64,000 nucleotides of DNA from Urmitella timonensis (lineage in GTDB: Bacteria; Actinomycetota; Actinomycetes; Actinomycetales; Actinomycetaceae), in contig FQLW01000005.1 of assembly GCA_900120415.1 (NCBI GenBank), positions 186,001 to 250,000 on the forward strand. The letters are read 5' to 3'. Under the pieces are notes generated by a model, which searched no databases, was not told the origin of the DNA, and saw nothing but the letters and a program-made list of their open reading frames with translations. Made by a program: the position numbers and the translations under genes. Of the stretch, positions 26,922 through 35,398 are shown piece after piece (positions within the stretch are counted from its first letter, which is position 1; each line of letters starts with the position of its first letter).

Positions 26922-28091
26922 ATGGGTCACCGTGAGGAAAAGTCAGTTGGAATGCGAATATGGGATATATTACCCGGCCTTTTTGGGGCGTTTAACTGGC
27001 GAGAGGAAACTTGCTATTCTCCTGCGTTAAAACAGTTGTTAGGGATGGGTAAACGTCGCCTATGTTTAGTGGTAATAGATGGTATGGGGCAGCAGCTACT
27101 TTCAGCTCGGCGCGGACATATCCCCTTTATGCGTCCCTATCTTTCTCAACTTCCCGAGGTGCTGGGGCAAGCGTTAAAAACCTGTGTACCTTCAACTACC
27201 GTGGCGGCGCTAACCAGCTTGCATACCGGGCTTTCACCAGCAAAAACCGGTATGTTGGGGTATCAGTGTTGGGACGAGGACGCTGGGCGTGTCCTGAATC
27301 TGATTACTTTTGAAGGCTTTAAGCGCCCCGCTCAATCTTGGTGTGATTACCCTACTTTTTTCACTTACGCCACCGAAGCTGGGCTGCAATCGCGGGCGTT
27401 AGTTCCCCCCGATTTTGTGGGCTCAACTTTGAGTGAAATTACTTTGCGGGACGCAGATTTTAAGGTCTCGACCGAGCTTTCAAAGCGGGCTAGCGATGCG
27501 CTTCAGGCGTTTAAACAAGGGGTTGATTATGTTTATTTGTACTGGTCAGGATTAGATCATTGGGGACATAATTTGGGGTGGTCACATCCTAGATGGATTC
27601 AAGAACTCGAGAGCATTGACCGATTTTTGTCCGATTTGTATTCTTGCTTACCCAGTGATGTTGCCCTAGTGGTCACCGCAGATCACGGCATGGTAAATGT
27701 TAGTGCAGATACCACGGTGGATATAGCGGAATCTGGACTTGCTTCCCAGGTGGAGGCAGTTTCGGGGGAGCCACGCGCCCTCCATATTCGCCTTAGAGAA
27801 GAATATCTAGAGGCTCAAACCAAAGGCAATCATACTCGCAGCGCCCCTAGAACATCGGTAACCGCTAAGTGGCAGGAATATGTGGGCAAGCGCGGTCAAG
27901 TTGTAAGTGACTATCGACCCGTTTATGGCGATATTTTGCTTCCGGAGCGGATTGGGGACTTTACTATTTTCGCCAAGGGAAACTATCAATTTGTAGATAC
28001 CCGTTTCCATAATCCGTCAGTATTACAAATGGTGGGGGTACATGGGGCGCTCACCCCACAAGAAATGGAGATTCCCCTGATTATCGCCTAG
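26922..28091 (+). CDS. Alkaline-phosphatase-superfamily phosphodiesterase
   Basis: 389 residues of the nucleotide pyrophosphatase/phosphodiesterase type. VVIDGMG (about 49–55) gives the first metal-binding Asp, PSTTVAALTSLHTG contains the nucleophile Thr, YWSGLDHWGH gives Asp and His ligands and TADHGM the last pair. It has no signal peptide, so it is probably cytoplasmic. Substrate unknown. It is divergent from parC; the start at 26922 may be too early, because MRIWDILPG at 26952 is a good alternative. Genes of this family are common beside sepH in actinobacteria, as I recall. Confidence 0.85.
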   Translation: MGHREEKSVGMRIWDILPGLFGAFNWREETCYSPALKQLLGMGKRRLCLVVIDGMGQQLLSARRGHIPFMRPYLSQLPEVLGQALKTCVPSTTVAALTSLHTGLSPAKTGMLGYQCWDEDAGRVLNLITFEGFKRPAQSWCDYPTFFTYATEAGLQSRALVPPDFVGSTLSEITLRDADFKVSTELSKRASDALQAFKQGVDYVYLYWSGLDHWGHNLGWSHPRWIQELESIDRFLSDLYSCLPSDVALVVTADHGMVNVSADTTVDIAESGLASQVEAVSGEPRALHIRLREEYLEAQTKGNHTRSAPRTSVTAKWQEYVGKRGQVVSDYRPVYGDILLPERIGDFTIFAKGNYQFVDTRFHNPSVLQMVGVHGALTPQEMEIPLIIA

Positions 28092-28159
28092 TTTGCCCTA
28101 CTTGAGCAGCTTAGGTAAAAGATTGTGCAATCAGAGCTGCCTGAAAAGCGAATCGGTCT

Positions 28160-29458
28160 TTAATGTGGTTTCGTACCAAAAACTATGTCGTCCCAGCTGG
28201 GGATAGACTTTCGATGAGAGCGCCGATGTTTACTTTTGCTTTTAGCGCTTTTTTCGGTGCTGGCAAGGATAGTTTTGTCGTTTTCCTCTACATTTTCCAT
28301 TCCGGGCAAAACCGGAGCGACCTCTCCGGGGCTGGGGGGAGGGGGAGCCGGGCGGGAGGGCGTGCCGGTTTCGCCTCCGGATAAACCTGCCGGGCTACGT
28401 CTGGTCAAATCCAGGTTCAAAGCTTCTGTTTCTGAAAGCGTGCCTACAAAGGTTGGTTCTTCTCGATCCCATACCTGTTCACTGCGGTCTTTAGGGTTGG
28501 GGGTAGAGGCAGGGGAGCCTTGCCCTTTTAGTGGCTCTGGGGCTGATTCCGAAGAATCTGGCGGGCTGAAAATGCTGCGGGAGCTGTTTGTATCTATTCG
28601 AGGATTCTGCTTGTCGATTTGCCCGCTGCCAGGTCGTATTCCATGTAAGGAGACTATTTCTGCGGCTCCTTCAGGGTCGGAGCTACCATCTGTCCCGGTT
28701 TGTTCTGGGATAGAAACATCTTCAAAATCGTCCTCGTCCTCTATCGGGAGGTTAGGGGAAGCGTCTCGTTTTCCTCGCGCGGCTGAAAGCGCATCTAAGA
28801 GGGCGTCTGTGCCGGTGTCAGGTTCGCTAGGGGGAGTGGGTTGGGGGGATGAAACCGGGAAGAATTCTTCAAAACTGGAAACTTTCGATGCCGGTCGGGA
28901 GGTCTCAGTGAGCCAAATTGCTTCCTGGTCGATAGCATTAACGCTAGAAGAGCCAGCTTCCATATGCCAACGTGCAGACAGCTCTTTTGCCTCTTGGGTG
29001 AAAGTTAAAATAATTTCCCAAGGTCCTTTCCCGTCCCGTACCGCGTCCCAGCGTAAAGAGTCTGCCGCTACCCCGCGGGCAGCTAGGCGATCAATCACCA
29101 GTTCTCCTAGCTGTGGGGAATCTGATTCCCCACCTACCTGACAGGAGCGAGCCAGGCTCGCCGCGTGAGAACGCTCAGCTAAAATCGCGGTGGCGTAGCG
29201 ACGAACTTTTTCTTCGGGAATATCAAACTTGCCTGCTACTTCGTTAATGGTGCTTCCCGCCCGGATTAAAGACTGGATTTTTCGAGGTGAAACCGCTTTT
29301 TGTGGGTTTTGGGGCACCGCCTCTAAATTGGGTCTGGTGATTCGTACCGCGTCACGTAGCTGTTGGGTAATCGCAATGGCATAACGCTCACCGTCACCAT
29401 CATTAAGAATTAGCTGGTTCCCGTCTGGGTGTAGCCCGAGCAGCTCTAGGTCTTTCAT
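28160..29458 (-). CDS. sepH: Septation protein SepH (DUF3071)
   Basis: 432 residues from the ATG at 29458, chosen because GGGAGG lies just upstream and the family begins at this point (MKDLELLGLHPDG); the frame extends 11 codons further up without a ribosome site. The N-terminal DUF3071 domain (1–190) contains a helix-turn-helix (INEVAGKFDIPEEKVRRYA). The remainder is long, acidic and Pro/Ser-rich with a basic end (KSKSKHRRSHRKS). In Streptomyces SepH binds FtsZ and promotes division-ring assembly. Probably the same here. Confidence 0.88.
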   Translation of the reverse strand: MKDLELLGLHPDGNQLILNDGDGERYAIAITQQLRDAVRITRPNLEAVPQNPQKAVSPRKIQSLIRAGSTINEVAGKFDIPEEKVRRYATAILAERSHAASLARSCQVGGESDSPQLGELVIDRLAARGVAADSLRWDAVRDGKGPWEIILTFTQEAKELSARWHMEAGSSSVNAIDQEAIWLTETSRPASKVSSFEEFFPVSSPQPTPPSEPDTGTDALLDALSAARGKRDASPNLPIEDEDDFEDVSIPEQTGTDGSSDPEGAAEIVSLHGIRPGSGQIDKQNPRIDTNSSRSIFSPPDSSESAPEPLKGQGSPASTPNPKDRSEQVWDREEPTFVGTLSETEALNLDLTRRSPAGLSGGETGTPSRPAPPPPSPGEVAPVLPGMENVEENDKTILASTEKSAKSKSKHRRSHRKSIPSWDDIVFGTKPH

Positions 29459-29626
29459 GTTCCTCCCATTCCCCTGCTTAGAGATTGCCATGTATGCGGG
29501 AAAAATTGCCTATTACACGCGGTGTGTCTGTCGTATCTAGCATTTTATGATTTGAAGTGTTAATATCCCCGCGTCTATTGTTTTCTTAACTCTAGATTTA
29601 AATACTGCTTTTAGAAGGGAAGAGCC

Positions 29627-29929
29627 ATGGCAACAGATTATGACGCCCCCCGTAAAAATGAAGAAGAAGAGGAACAAGATTCCCTGGAAGAACTGAAGGC
29701 TCGCCGCGCGGAAGCCTCTGGTTCTTCTGAGGTTGATGAGGACGAAAATGCGGCGGCAGAAGATTTTGAGCTGCCCGGCGCAGATTTGTCTGGTGAAGAG
29801 TTATCTGTTCAGGTTATTCCGGCCCAAGATGACGAGTTCACCTGCTCGGTCTGCTTCCTAGTTCAGCACCGTTCCCGCCTGGCGGGGGCTGAAGATGGCA
29901 AACCGGTTTGCCGTGACTGCGCCGAATAA
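29627..29929 (+). CDS. DUF4193 acidic zinc-ribbon protein
   Basis: 100 residues, matching the Rv2699c family. Strongly acidic N-terminal two-thirds, then CSVCFLV and CRDCAE, a four-cysteine zinc site. GAAGGG precedes the ATG. Function is not established. In mycobacteria this gene lies next to DUF3093 and dut; here it is followed directly by DUF3710. Confidence 0.9.
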   Translation: MATDYDAPRKNEEEEEQDSLEELKARRAEASGSSEVDEDENAAAEDFELPGADLSGEELSVQVIPAQDDEFTCSVCFLVQHRSRLAGAEDGKPVCRDCAE

Positions 29930-29932
29930 ACT

Positions 29933-30688
29933 GTGCTGATGAGATTCTTTTCTTCTCGCCGCCAGCGGGTCACTCAGGAAACTGAGGGTACTGAGGGCGC
30001 TGCTACCATAGACAGCGCCAATCAGACGATAGCTGAGGAACAGTTGCCGGAAACTCTCGCAGCTGAGGGAGGGGCTCCTAGCTTAGAAACGTCCGGCGAC
30101 TTAACGCCGGAGGCTACCCAGGCTTTAGGTCCTTATTCTGACGGTGAATCTCCCAAAGGAAGCCAGTTCCTAGACTTGGGAGCTCTCAGAATTCCGCTAA
30201 TTACGGGATTGCAAGTGTTTCCGGTGCAAGATGCACACGGCAATATCTTGGCGATAGAGATAGTGTCCGCGACCGCCCAAATGCAGCTTTCTCCTTTCGC
30301 GATGCAACGCTCCGGGGGTCTTTGGGATGAGATTCGCGAAGAGCTTGCCGAGCAGCTGAAAGCGCAGGAATACCAGATTTTTCCGCTGCCCGGTCCTTTC
30401 GGGGAAGCGATATTGGCTCGTCCAATCCCGGGTGGAAAATCTAGCGGCGAGGGCGCATTCCCGCTGCTGCTGTGGGGGATTGAGGGCGACCGCTGGTTTT
30501 TGCGGGTGATTGTGCGCGGTCAGGCGGCAGAGGACGAAAATGCTCGTGCAGGGCTACTTGAAGTCCTGCACGGCATGGAAGTAGTAAGGGGAGATCAGGC
30601 CAAAGTCCCCGGCGAACTGTTGCCAATTGAACTCCCTCCGGAAGTAGCTGACCAGTTAAATGCCGGTGAGGAGGCAGAGCAGCAGTGA
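29933..30688 (+). CDS. DUF3710 protein
   Basis: 251 residues from the GTG at 29933; the ATG at 29939 (MRFFSSRRQR) is the likelier start by family habit, though neither has a clear ribosome site, so translation may be coupled to the DUF4193 gene that ends three bases earlier. An acidic, Gly/Pro-rich first 75 residues precede the DUF3710 domain (about 85–235), including LWDEIREELAEQL and WGIEGDRWFLRVIVRGQA. Cytoplasmic. The family is an actinobacterial protein of unknown role (Rv2696c). Confidence 0.88.
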   Translation: MLMRFFSSRRQRVTQETEGTEGAATIDSANQTIAEEQLPETLAAEGGAPSLETSGDLTPEATQALGPYSDGESPKGSQFLDLGALRIPLITGLQVFPVQDAHGNILAIEIVSATAQMQLSPFAMQRSGGLWDEIREELAEQLKAQEYQIFPLPGPFGEAILARPIPGGKSSGEGAFPLLLWGIEGDRWFLRVIVRGQAAEDENARAGLLEVLHGMEVVRGDQAKVPGELLPIELPPEVADQLNAGEEAEQQ

Positions 30689-31017
30689 GCGCGGAGGAAA
30701 TACAAAACGCGCGGGAAAACGCTGACTGGGAGGTCTCCTCTAAAGTTAGTGATGTTCGCGAACGCCAACAAGCTTGCCTTTATGGAGTGCTGCGGTCAGT
30801 TACCTACCCGCCCTCTGCCGCATCCGGCTCTTTTGCAGCCACCTTGTTTGACGGTACCGGTTCGATAGAAGTGGTTTGGCTTGGTCGAAAAAATGTTCCG
30901 GGAATCAAACCGGGCATTCGACTGGCCGTACAGGGAATGGTGATTTCTCGCGCTAGCGGGTTATGCGTAATAAACCCCAGTTTCCAAATATCCCCAATGG
31001 TAGACAATGAACGCTAA
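30685..31017 (+). CDS. OB-fold nucleic-acid-binding protein (Rv2694c-like)
   Basis: 110 residues. It starts with GTG overlapping the preceding stop by four bases, a sign of coupling. The pattern ATLFDGTGSIEVVWLGRKNVPGI followed by GMVISRASGLCVINP fits a single OB fold, which usually binds single-stranded DNA or RNA. In M. tuberculosis the same gene (Rv2694c) lies at this place. Its partner and substrate are unknown. Confidence 0.82.
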   Translation: MSAEEIQNARENADWEVSSKVSDVRERQQACLYGVLRSVTYPPSAASGSFAATLFDGTGSIEVVWLGRKNVPGIKPGIRLAVQGMVISRASGLCVINPSFQISPMVDNER

Positions 31018-31756
31018 AGCCAATGAACAATCCTCCAGGTTTAGAGGACAGGAGGAAAATTCCCTTGATTCGTCCTCTTTACGAAAAGAAGCCATGGAAA
31101 AACCGCTCAGGGGACAGATAGGCGGGATTGGGGCGCAACTGGGGTCTAAACAGTTCTCGGTGAGTGCAGCAATCGGAGGTCCTTGGGGAGCTTTAGAAGC
31201 CACCCTGCCCACCCTCTTGGTGGTAGCGGTCTATCCTTTCGTACATTCCCTACGTCTGCCGGTAATCTTAGCGCTGGCTGCCACGTTTATTTTTGCGTCT
31301 ATTCGTCTGCTACGCCGTCAAAGCTTAAGGCAAGTTTTAGCCGGTCTTGCCGGCACTTTAATCAGTGTGTTTTGGGCCTGGCGTAGCGGGCAAGTCGAGA
31401 ATTTTTTCGCTTTCGGTTTTTGGATAAACGGGGTTTACGCAGCGGTATTAGTCGTCACTATTCTTTGTCGGCGACCAGCTATTGGGTGGCTAGTTGCGGG
31501 GATAAGCGGAAAACTGAGCAGTTGGCGTAAACACAGTTCCCGTAGGTTCTATAACCTTGCCCGGACTTGCACCTGGATGTGGGTGGCACTGTTCACGGTG
31601 AGATTAGCGGTAGAACTACCCCTGTATTACGCGAATTTGTTGGTTCCGCTGGGAGTAGCCCGCCTTATTCTAGGTCTGCCCGCATTCGCCCTGGTAGGTT
31701 ATTTCAACTGGACCCTACTGCGCGAGGAAACCGCTAAATTACGGGCTAGCGATTAG
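31007..31756 (+). CDS. DUF3159 integral membrane protein
   Basis: 249 residues. The N-terminal 45 are polar; then about six membrane helices. Landmarks are GGPWGALEATLPTLLVV and FWINGVYAAVLVVTILCRRPAIG, which are typical of DUF3159. Overlaps the preceding gene by 11 bases, so it belongs to the same operon. The location beside RCK/TrkA genes is conserved in actinobacteria. Function is unknown; an ion-linked role would be a guess from context. Confidence 0.87.
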   Translation: MNAKANEQSSRFRGQEENSLDSSSLRKEAMEKPLRGQIGGIGAQLGSKQFSVSAAIGGPWGALEATLPTLLVVAVYPFVHSLRLPVILALAATFIFASIRLLRRQSLRQVLAGLAGTLISVFWAWRSGQVENFFAFGFWINGVYAAVLVVTILCRRPAIGWLVAGISGKLSSWRKHSSRRFYNLARTCTWMWVALFTVRLAVELPLYYANLLVPLGVARLILGLPAFALVGYFNWTLLREETAKLRASD

Positions 31757-31769
31757 CTAACTTAGAAAC

Positions 31770-32471
31770 TTAATCCTCTTGTGCGGGGTCGGTGATTTCT
31801 TCGGGAGGGGGAGCAAATAGGGTACTAATCTGCTCTAAATCAGCTTCGGTTTCGGAACTGAAAAGAATCAACAACTCATCTAGACCTTGCAGCAAAGTAT
31901 CCGGGCGAGGTGACAGAGGACGAGAATCCCGCAAAACCGCTGCTAACACCACCGAGGGAGGTAAATCTAAGGTAGATAGAGGACTGCCGATTAACGGTGA
32001 ATCTTCCGGAACCGTCAATGAATACATATTCGTGTCGGAAGTGTGGAAACGGAACAAATGTACCGGAATCCCCACCGACACCACTTCCTCTACCAGGGAA
32101 GTCATAACTCGCGGGGTGGAGACGGCAACATCTACGCCCCAGGCGTCATCAAAAAGCCACTCGTTTTTCGGGTTGTTTACCCGCGCCACCGTTTTCGGCA
32201 CCCCAAACTCGGTTTTAGCTAGCAGACAGGCAACCAGATTCACTTTGTCGTTCCCGGTAGCGCACACCACTACATCGGCTTGCCTGATTTCGGCTTTCGA
32301 GAGAGCATCCAGGGAGCAGGCGTCCCCTAAAACCCAATCCGCTTGCGGAATTGAGGCAACCTCCATCCGGGAAGGATGGTTGTCCAACATAGTAACTTCA
32401 TAGCCGTTAGCTACCAGTTCTCTAGCTATGGAACGTCCCACAGAGCCGGCTCCGGCAATCACAATCCGCAT
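31770..32471 (-). CDS. ceoC: RCK/TrkA potassium-uptake regulatory protein (CeoC-like)
   Basis: 233 residues: N-terminal nucleotide-binding RCK domain (IAGAGSVGRSIAREL near the start, DNHPSRM, then VVCATGNDKVN) and a shorter C-terminal RCK-C domain (about 140–215) ending with an acidic tail. Such proteins gate potassium channels or transporters in response to NAD(H)/ATP. Lies one base after its paralogue 32473–33138 and convergent with the DUF3159 gene. The membrane partner is probably the divergent permease at 33237. Confidence 0.9.
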   Translation of the reverse strand: MRIVIAGAGSVGRSIARELVANGYEVTMLDNHPSRMEVASIPQADWVLGDACSLDALSKAEIRQADVVVCATGNDKVNLVACLLAKTEFGVPKTVARVNNPKNEWLFDDAWGVDVAVSTPRVMTSLVEEVVSVGIPVHLFRFHTSDTNMYSLTVPEDSPLIGSPLSTLDLPPSVVLAAVLRDSRPLSPRPDTLLQGLDELLILFSSETEADLEQISTLFAPPPEEITDPAQED

Positions 32472-32472
32472 T

Positions 32473-33138
32473 TTAATCCTCCTGCTGTGGGGGACGTTTG
32501 AAAGCCCGCTCGATTTCGGCTGCTCTTTCGGCGGGGACGGTACAAATCAGTTCGTCACCTTGTTGAACAACCAGGGTAGATAGGTTGAAATAGGCTTCGC
32601 CGTCTCGCCCTATATAGGCGATTTTAATATCTAGTAGTTTCTGGATTTGCTGCAAACTAAGCCCTAGCCAGTGGTCACTGGGGATAACTCGCAGGATTTT
32701 CACCTGGTAAACCGAGTCGCAATAGACAACTTGGGAATCATCGGGCAGCATTTGCCGCAGCATTTCCGAGGCTGTCCACGACACCGGAGAAGTAGTGTTG
32801 ATTCCAAGTTTGCGATAAATCTCGGCGCGGCGAATATCGTAAATCCGGGCAACCACGCGGTCTATCCCAAAGGTCTCACGGGCAATACGGGCTGCCAAAA
32901 TATTGGTGTTGTCCCCGTTCGAGATAGCCGCAAAAGCGTAGGCTTCCTCGATATTGGCTCTTTCTAGCACTTCCCGATCGAAACCGATTCCGCTAACTTT
33001 TTGACCCGAAAAATCGGTGGGGAGTTTACGGAAAGCCTCGGGGTTGGAATCAATGATAGCTACCGAGTGCCCCTGTTCGTCCAGAGTCTGTGCAACCCGG
33101 GCTCCTACTCTGCCCGAACCTAAAACAACGAAGTGCAT
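32473..33138 (-). CDS. ceoB: RCK/TrkA potassium-uptake regulatory protein (CeoB-like)
   Basis: 221 residues from the ATG at 33138 (MHFVVLGSGRVGARVAQTL), where family members begin; an in-frame GTG at 33180 would add 14 residues. RCK-N domain with GSGRVG and IIDSNPEAF, then AISNGDNTNILAARIA; RCK-C domain from about 130. First gene of a two-gene operon with the CeoC-like protein; the two probably form a hetero-oligomer. It is divergent from the KimA-like permease with about 100 bases between starts, so regulation may be shared. Confidence 0.9.
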   Translation of the reverse strand: MHFVVLGSGRVGARVAQTLDEQGHSVAIIDSNPEAFRKLPTDFSGQKVSGIGFDREVLERANIEEAYAFAAISNGDNTNILAARIARETFGIDRVVARIYDIRRAEIYRKLGINTTSPVSWTASEMLRQMLPDDSQVVYCDSVYQVKILRVIPSDHWLGLSLQQIQKLLDIKIAYIGRDGEAYFNLSTLVVQQGDELICTVPAERAAEIERAFKRPPQQED

Positions 33139-33236
33139 GGAAGTAGCGTAAACCTTTTTTCCAGTATTTTCAGCTTCCACCTGGTTAGCAACTGTAAGAT
33201 TTCTGTAGATAGTGCGATGATCGGGAGGTGAAAGGT

Positions 33237-35396
33237 ATGCAAAACCGTTTCAAATCTCAGGCAGATACTGGGCAGTCCGTTGCTGATAGCGGATTACCAA
33301 AACGCTATGCGCTGCCAGTTTTCACTACTAACGCGCTTTCTTCTGTCTCCTATGCTCCCGACCAGATTCTTCTCACCTTAGGGTTGGGAGGAATCTTTGC
33401 ATCCGGTATTTCCCTATGGGTGGGGTTAGCGGTATTTGCGGTGATGGCGATAATAATTATTTCTTATCGGCAGGTGGTACGTGCCTACCCTCGCGGCGGA
33501 GGGGACTATGAAGTATCGCGGGAAAATTTGGGACTTTCAGCTGCCCTGGTCACGGTTAGTGCCTTGCTCGTTGATTACTGTTTAACTATCGCGGTTTCAA
33601 CTACGGTAGGTGCGCACTATCTTTCGGCGTTGATTCCCGCGTTTAGCGACTATCAAATAGAGGTAGCTTTAAGCATTGTCGCGCTATTGAGCGTACTTAA
33701 CCTGTTAGGGGTGCGCGAGTCTGGGCGGCTATTCGCTATCCCCGCCTATCTGTTTATGGGGGCTATCGGTCTGCTCGCGGTTTTCGGGCTAGTGCAAGAG
33801 GGGATAGGAACGCTAGGGCAAGCTGCCAGCGCGTCACTAAAGATTATGCCACTTGAGCCTTATCAGGTAGGACTTACGGGATTAGGAGGAGTGCTGCTGT
33901 TCCTGCGCGCATTTTCCGGAGGGTGCGTTGCCTTGAGCGGAGTTGAAGGGATTAGTAACGCAGTTCCGGCTTTTAATCGACCGCGTCCTAAAAACGCGCG
34001 AATCACCCTGGTGCTGTTCGGGCTGATTAGTGCCGCTATGATGCTTTGCGTCCTGCACCTAGCGAAAGTTACGGGAGTTAAGGTTCCTGCTTTTGATTCT
34101 CAGATTCTTCCCCCTGATAATCACCTAACTACCAGGGAGATTCCCCCGGTAATTTCACAGTTAGCCGTCACGGTGTTTACTTCTGTCCCGCTCATCGCTT
34201 TTTTGGTTACTGCCACTACCGCCTTGATATTAGTATTTGCGGCTCACAGCGCTTTTAACTGGTTCTCCCAGCTGACTCAGGTACTTTCACGCGACCGATT
34301 CTTGCCTCCGCAGTTTTTTCGACGGGGAGATAGGCGTTCTATCTCGCTTTCGGTTTTCCTACCTGCCCTGTTGGCAGCAGTATTGATTTGTGTAACCAAT
34401 GCCCACGCCACCAAGTTAATCCACATGTATATAGTGGGTGTGTTTATTTCTTTGACTGTTTCGCAGCTGGGAATGCTTAGATATTGGAAAGTTAAACTCA
34501 GGATTCGCACCTTTAAGGAGAGTAGAAAAGTTTTGCGTCGCCGTTGGATAGTAAACGCAATTGGATTTATCTGCACCGCAACCGTACTTGCGGTGGTAAC
34601 GCTTTCCCGTTTTACCTACGGCTCCTGGGTGGCGTTAGCGCTGATGGCAGTGGTGTTTTTGCTGTTATGGTCGATTGGTAGCTACTATCGGTACTCCGGT
34701 AAGCAAATAACCGTTACTGATTATGAAGCTGGTCGGGCGATGCCCTCGCGGGTTCAAAGCCTGGTACTGGTTTCTAAACTGGATAAACCTACGATGCGTG
34801 CGATTGCGTATGCCCGTGCCGCACACCCGTCCTCATTATCGTTAGTACACGTAGATATTGATTCCGCAGAGTTCAATAACCTTAAAGAAAACTGGCTTGC
34901 CAGTGGGCTGGAAGTCCCGCTTACTGTTTTGGCCTCGCCTTTCCGCGACATAAATGGTCCTTTAGTGCAACATGTCCGATCGCTGCGTCGGCGCTGTCCG
35001 CGCGACCTAGTGACGGTTTATATCCCCTTCTACTTGGTGAAATATCCTTGGCAAAAGTATTTACATAATCGCTCTGCCAAGCATATTCGCCGCCAGCTAC
35101 GGGATATACCAGGGGTGTTGGTGGTGCTGGTTCCTTGGAACCTGTCTGATAGCTTAGAACGGGCAGCGCTGCGTGCTGGAGTTGAGCCTTTGCGTCCTCC
35201 CGAAGAATACCGTCACTCATCCCCGGTGTATAGAGGTCGTCCGCAAGATTTAACTAAAGGAGCTTTCATGGGCGACGATGGGCATTTGCCCTGGCTAGAT
35301 AGTGTCCACGGCGGCTGGGGGATAGAACAGAGCCGCAATGACCGAAAAGATCGCTATCACCAGAACACTCAACCCGATTTTTCTGCTGAGCTTTAA
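33237..35396 (+). CDS. KimA-like APC-superfamily potassium permease
   Basis: 719 residues from the ATG at 33237, with GGGAGG eight bases upstream (a GTG at 33228 overlaps that site). Residues about 25–490 hold some 12 membrane helices, with ALSSVSYAPDQILL in helix 1 and YPRGGGDYEVSRENLG after helix 2. The cytoplasmic tail (about 500–640) reads VLVSKLDKPTMRAIAYARA, then ASPFRDINGPLVQHV and YLHNRSAKHIRRQL, which resembles the UspA-like tail of the KimA potassium importer. The two RCK proteins encoded divergently support potassium as the substrate. Often annotated as an amino-acid permease. Confidence 0.82.
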   Translation: MQNRFKSQADTGQSVADSGLPKRYALPVFTTNALSSVSYAPDQILLTLGLGGIFASGISLWVGLAVFAVMAIIIISYRQVVRAYPRGGGDYEVSRENLGLSAALVTVSALLVDYCLTIAVSTTVGAHYLSALIPAFSDYQIEVALSIVALLSVLNLLGVRESGRLFAIPAYLFMGAIGLLAVFGLVQEGIGTLGQAASASLKIMPLEPYQVGLTGLGGVLLFLRAFSGGCVALSGVEGISNAVPAFNRPRPKNARITLVLFGLISAAMMLCVLHLAKVTGVKVPAFDSQILPPDNHLTTREIPPVISQLAVTVFTSVPLIAFLVTATTALILVFAAHSAFNWFSQLTQVLSRDRFLPPQFFRRGDRRSISLSVFLPALLAAVLICVTNAHATKLIHMYIVGVFISLTVSQLGMLRYWKVKLRIRTFKESRKVLRRRWIVNAIGFICTATVLAVVTLSRFTYGSWVALALMAVVFLLLWSIGSYYRYSGKQITVTDYEAGRAMPSRVQSLVLVSKLDKPTMRAIAYARAAHPSSLSLVHVDIDSAEFNNLKENWLASGLEVPLTVLASPFRDINGPLVQHVRSLRRRCPRDLVTVYIPFYLVKYPWQKYLHNRSAKHIRRQLRDIPGVLVVLVPWNLSDSLERAALRAGVEPLRPPEEYRHSSPVYRGRPQDLTKGAFMGDDGHLPWLDSVHGGWGIEQSRNDRKDRYHQNTQPDFSAEL

Positions 35397-35398
35397 CT

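Noticed and set aside
28236-29141. 301-codon plus-strand frame inside sepH
   Set aside because: Antisense to the disordered part of a recognisable protein; Ser/Gly-rich composition follows from that, with no ribosome site.
31792-32403. 203-codon plus-strand frame opposite the CeoC-like gene
   Set aside because: Shadow of a conserved RCK gene.
33237-35396. Plain amino-acid permease
   Set aside because: The N-terminal core would allow it, but the cytoplasmic tail and the RCK neighbours fit potassium uptake better.
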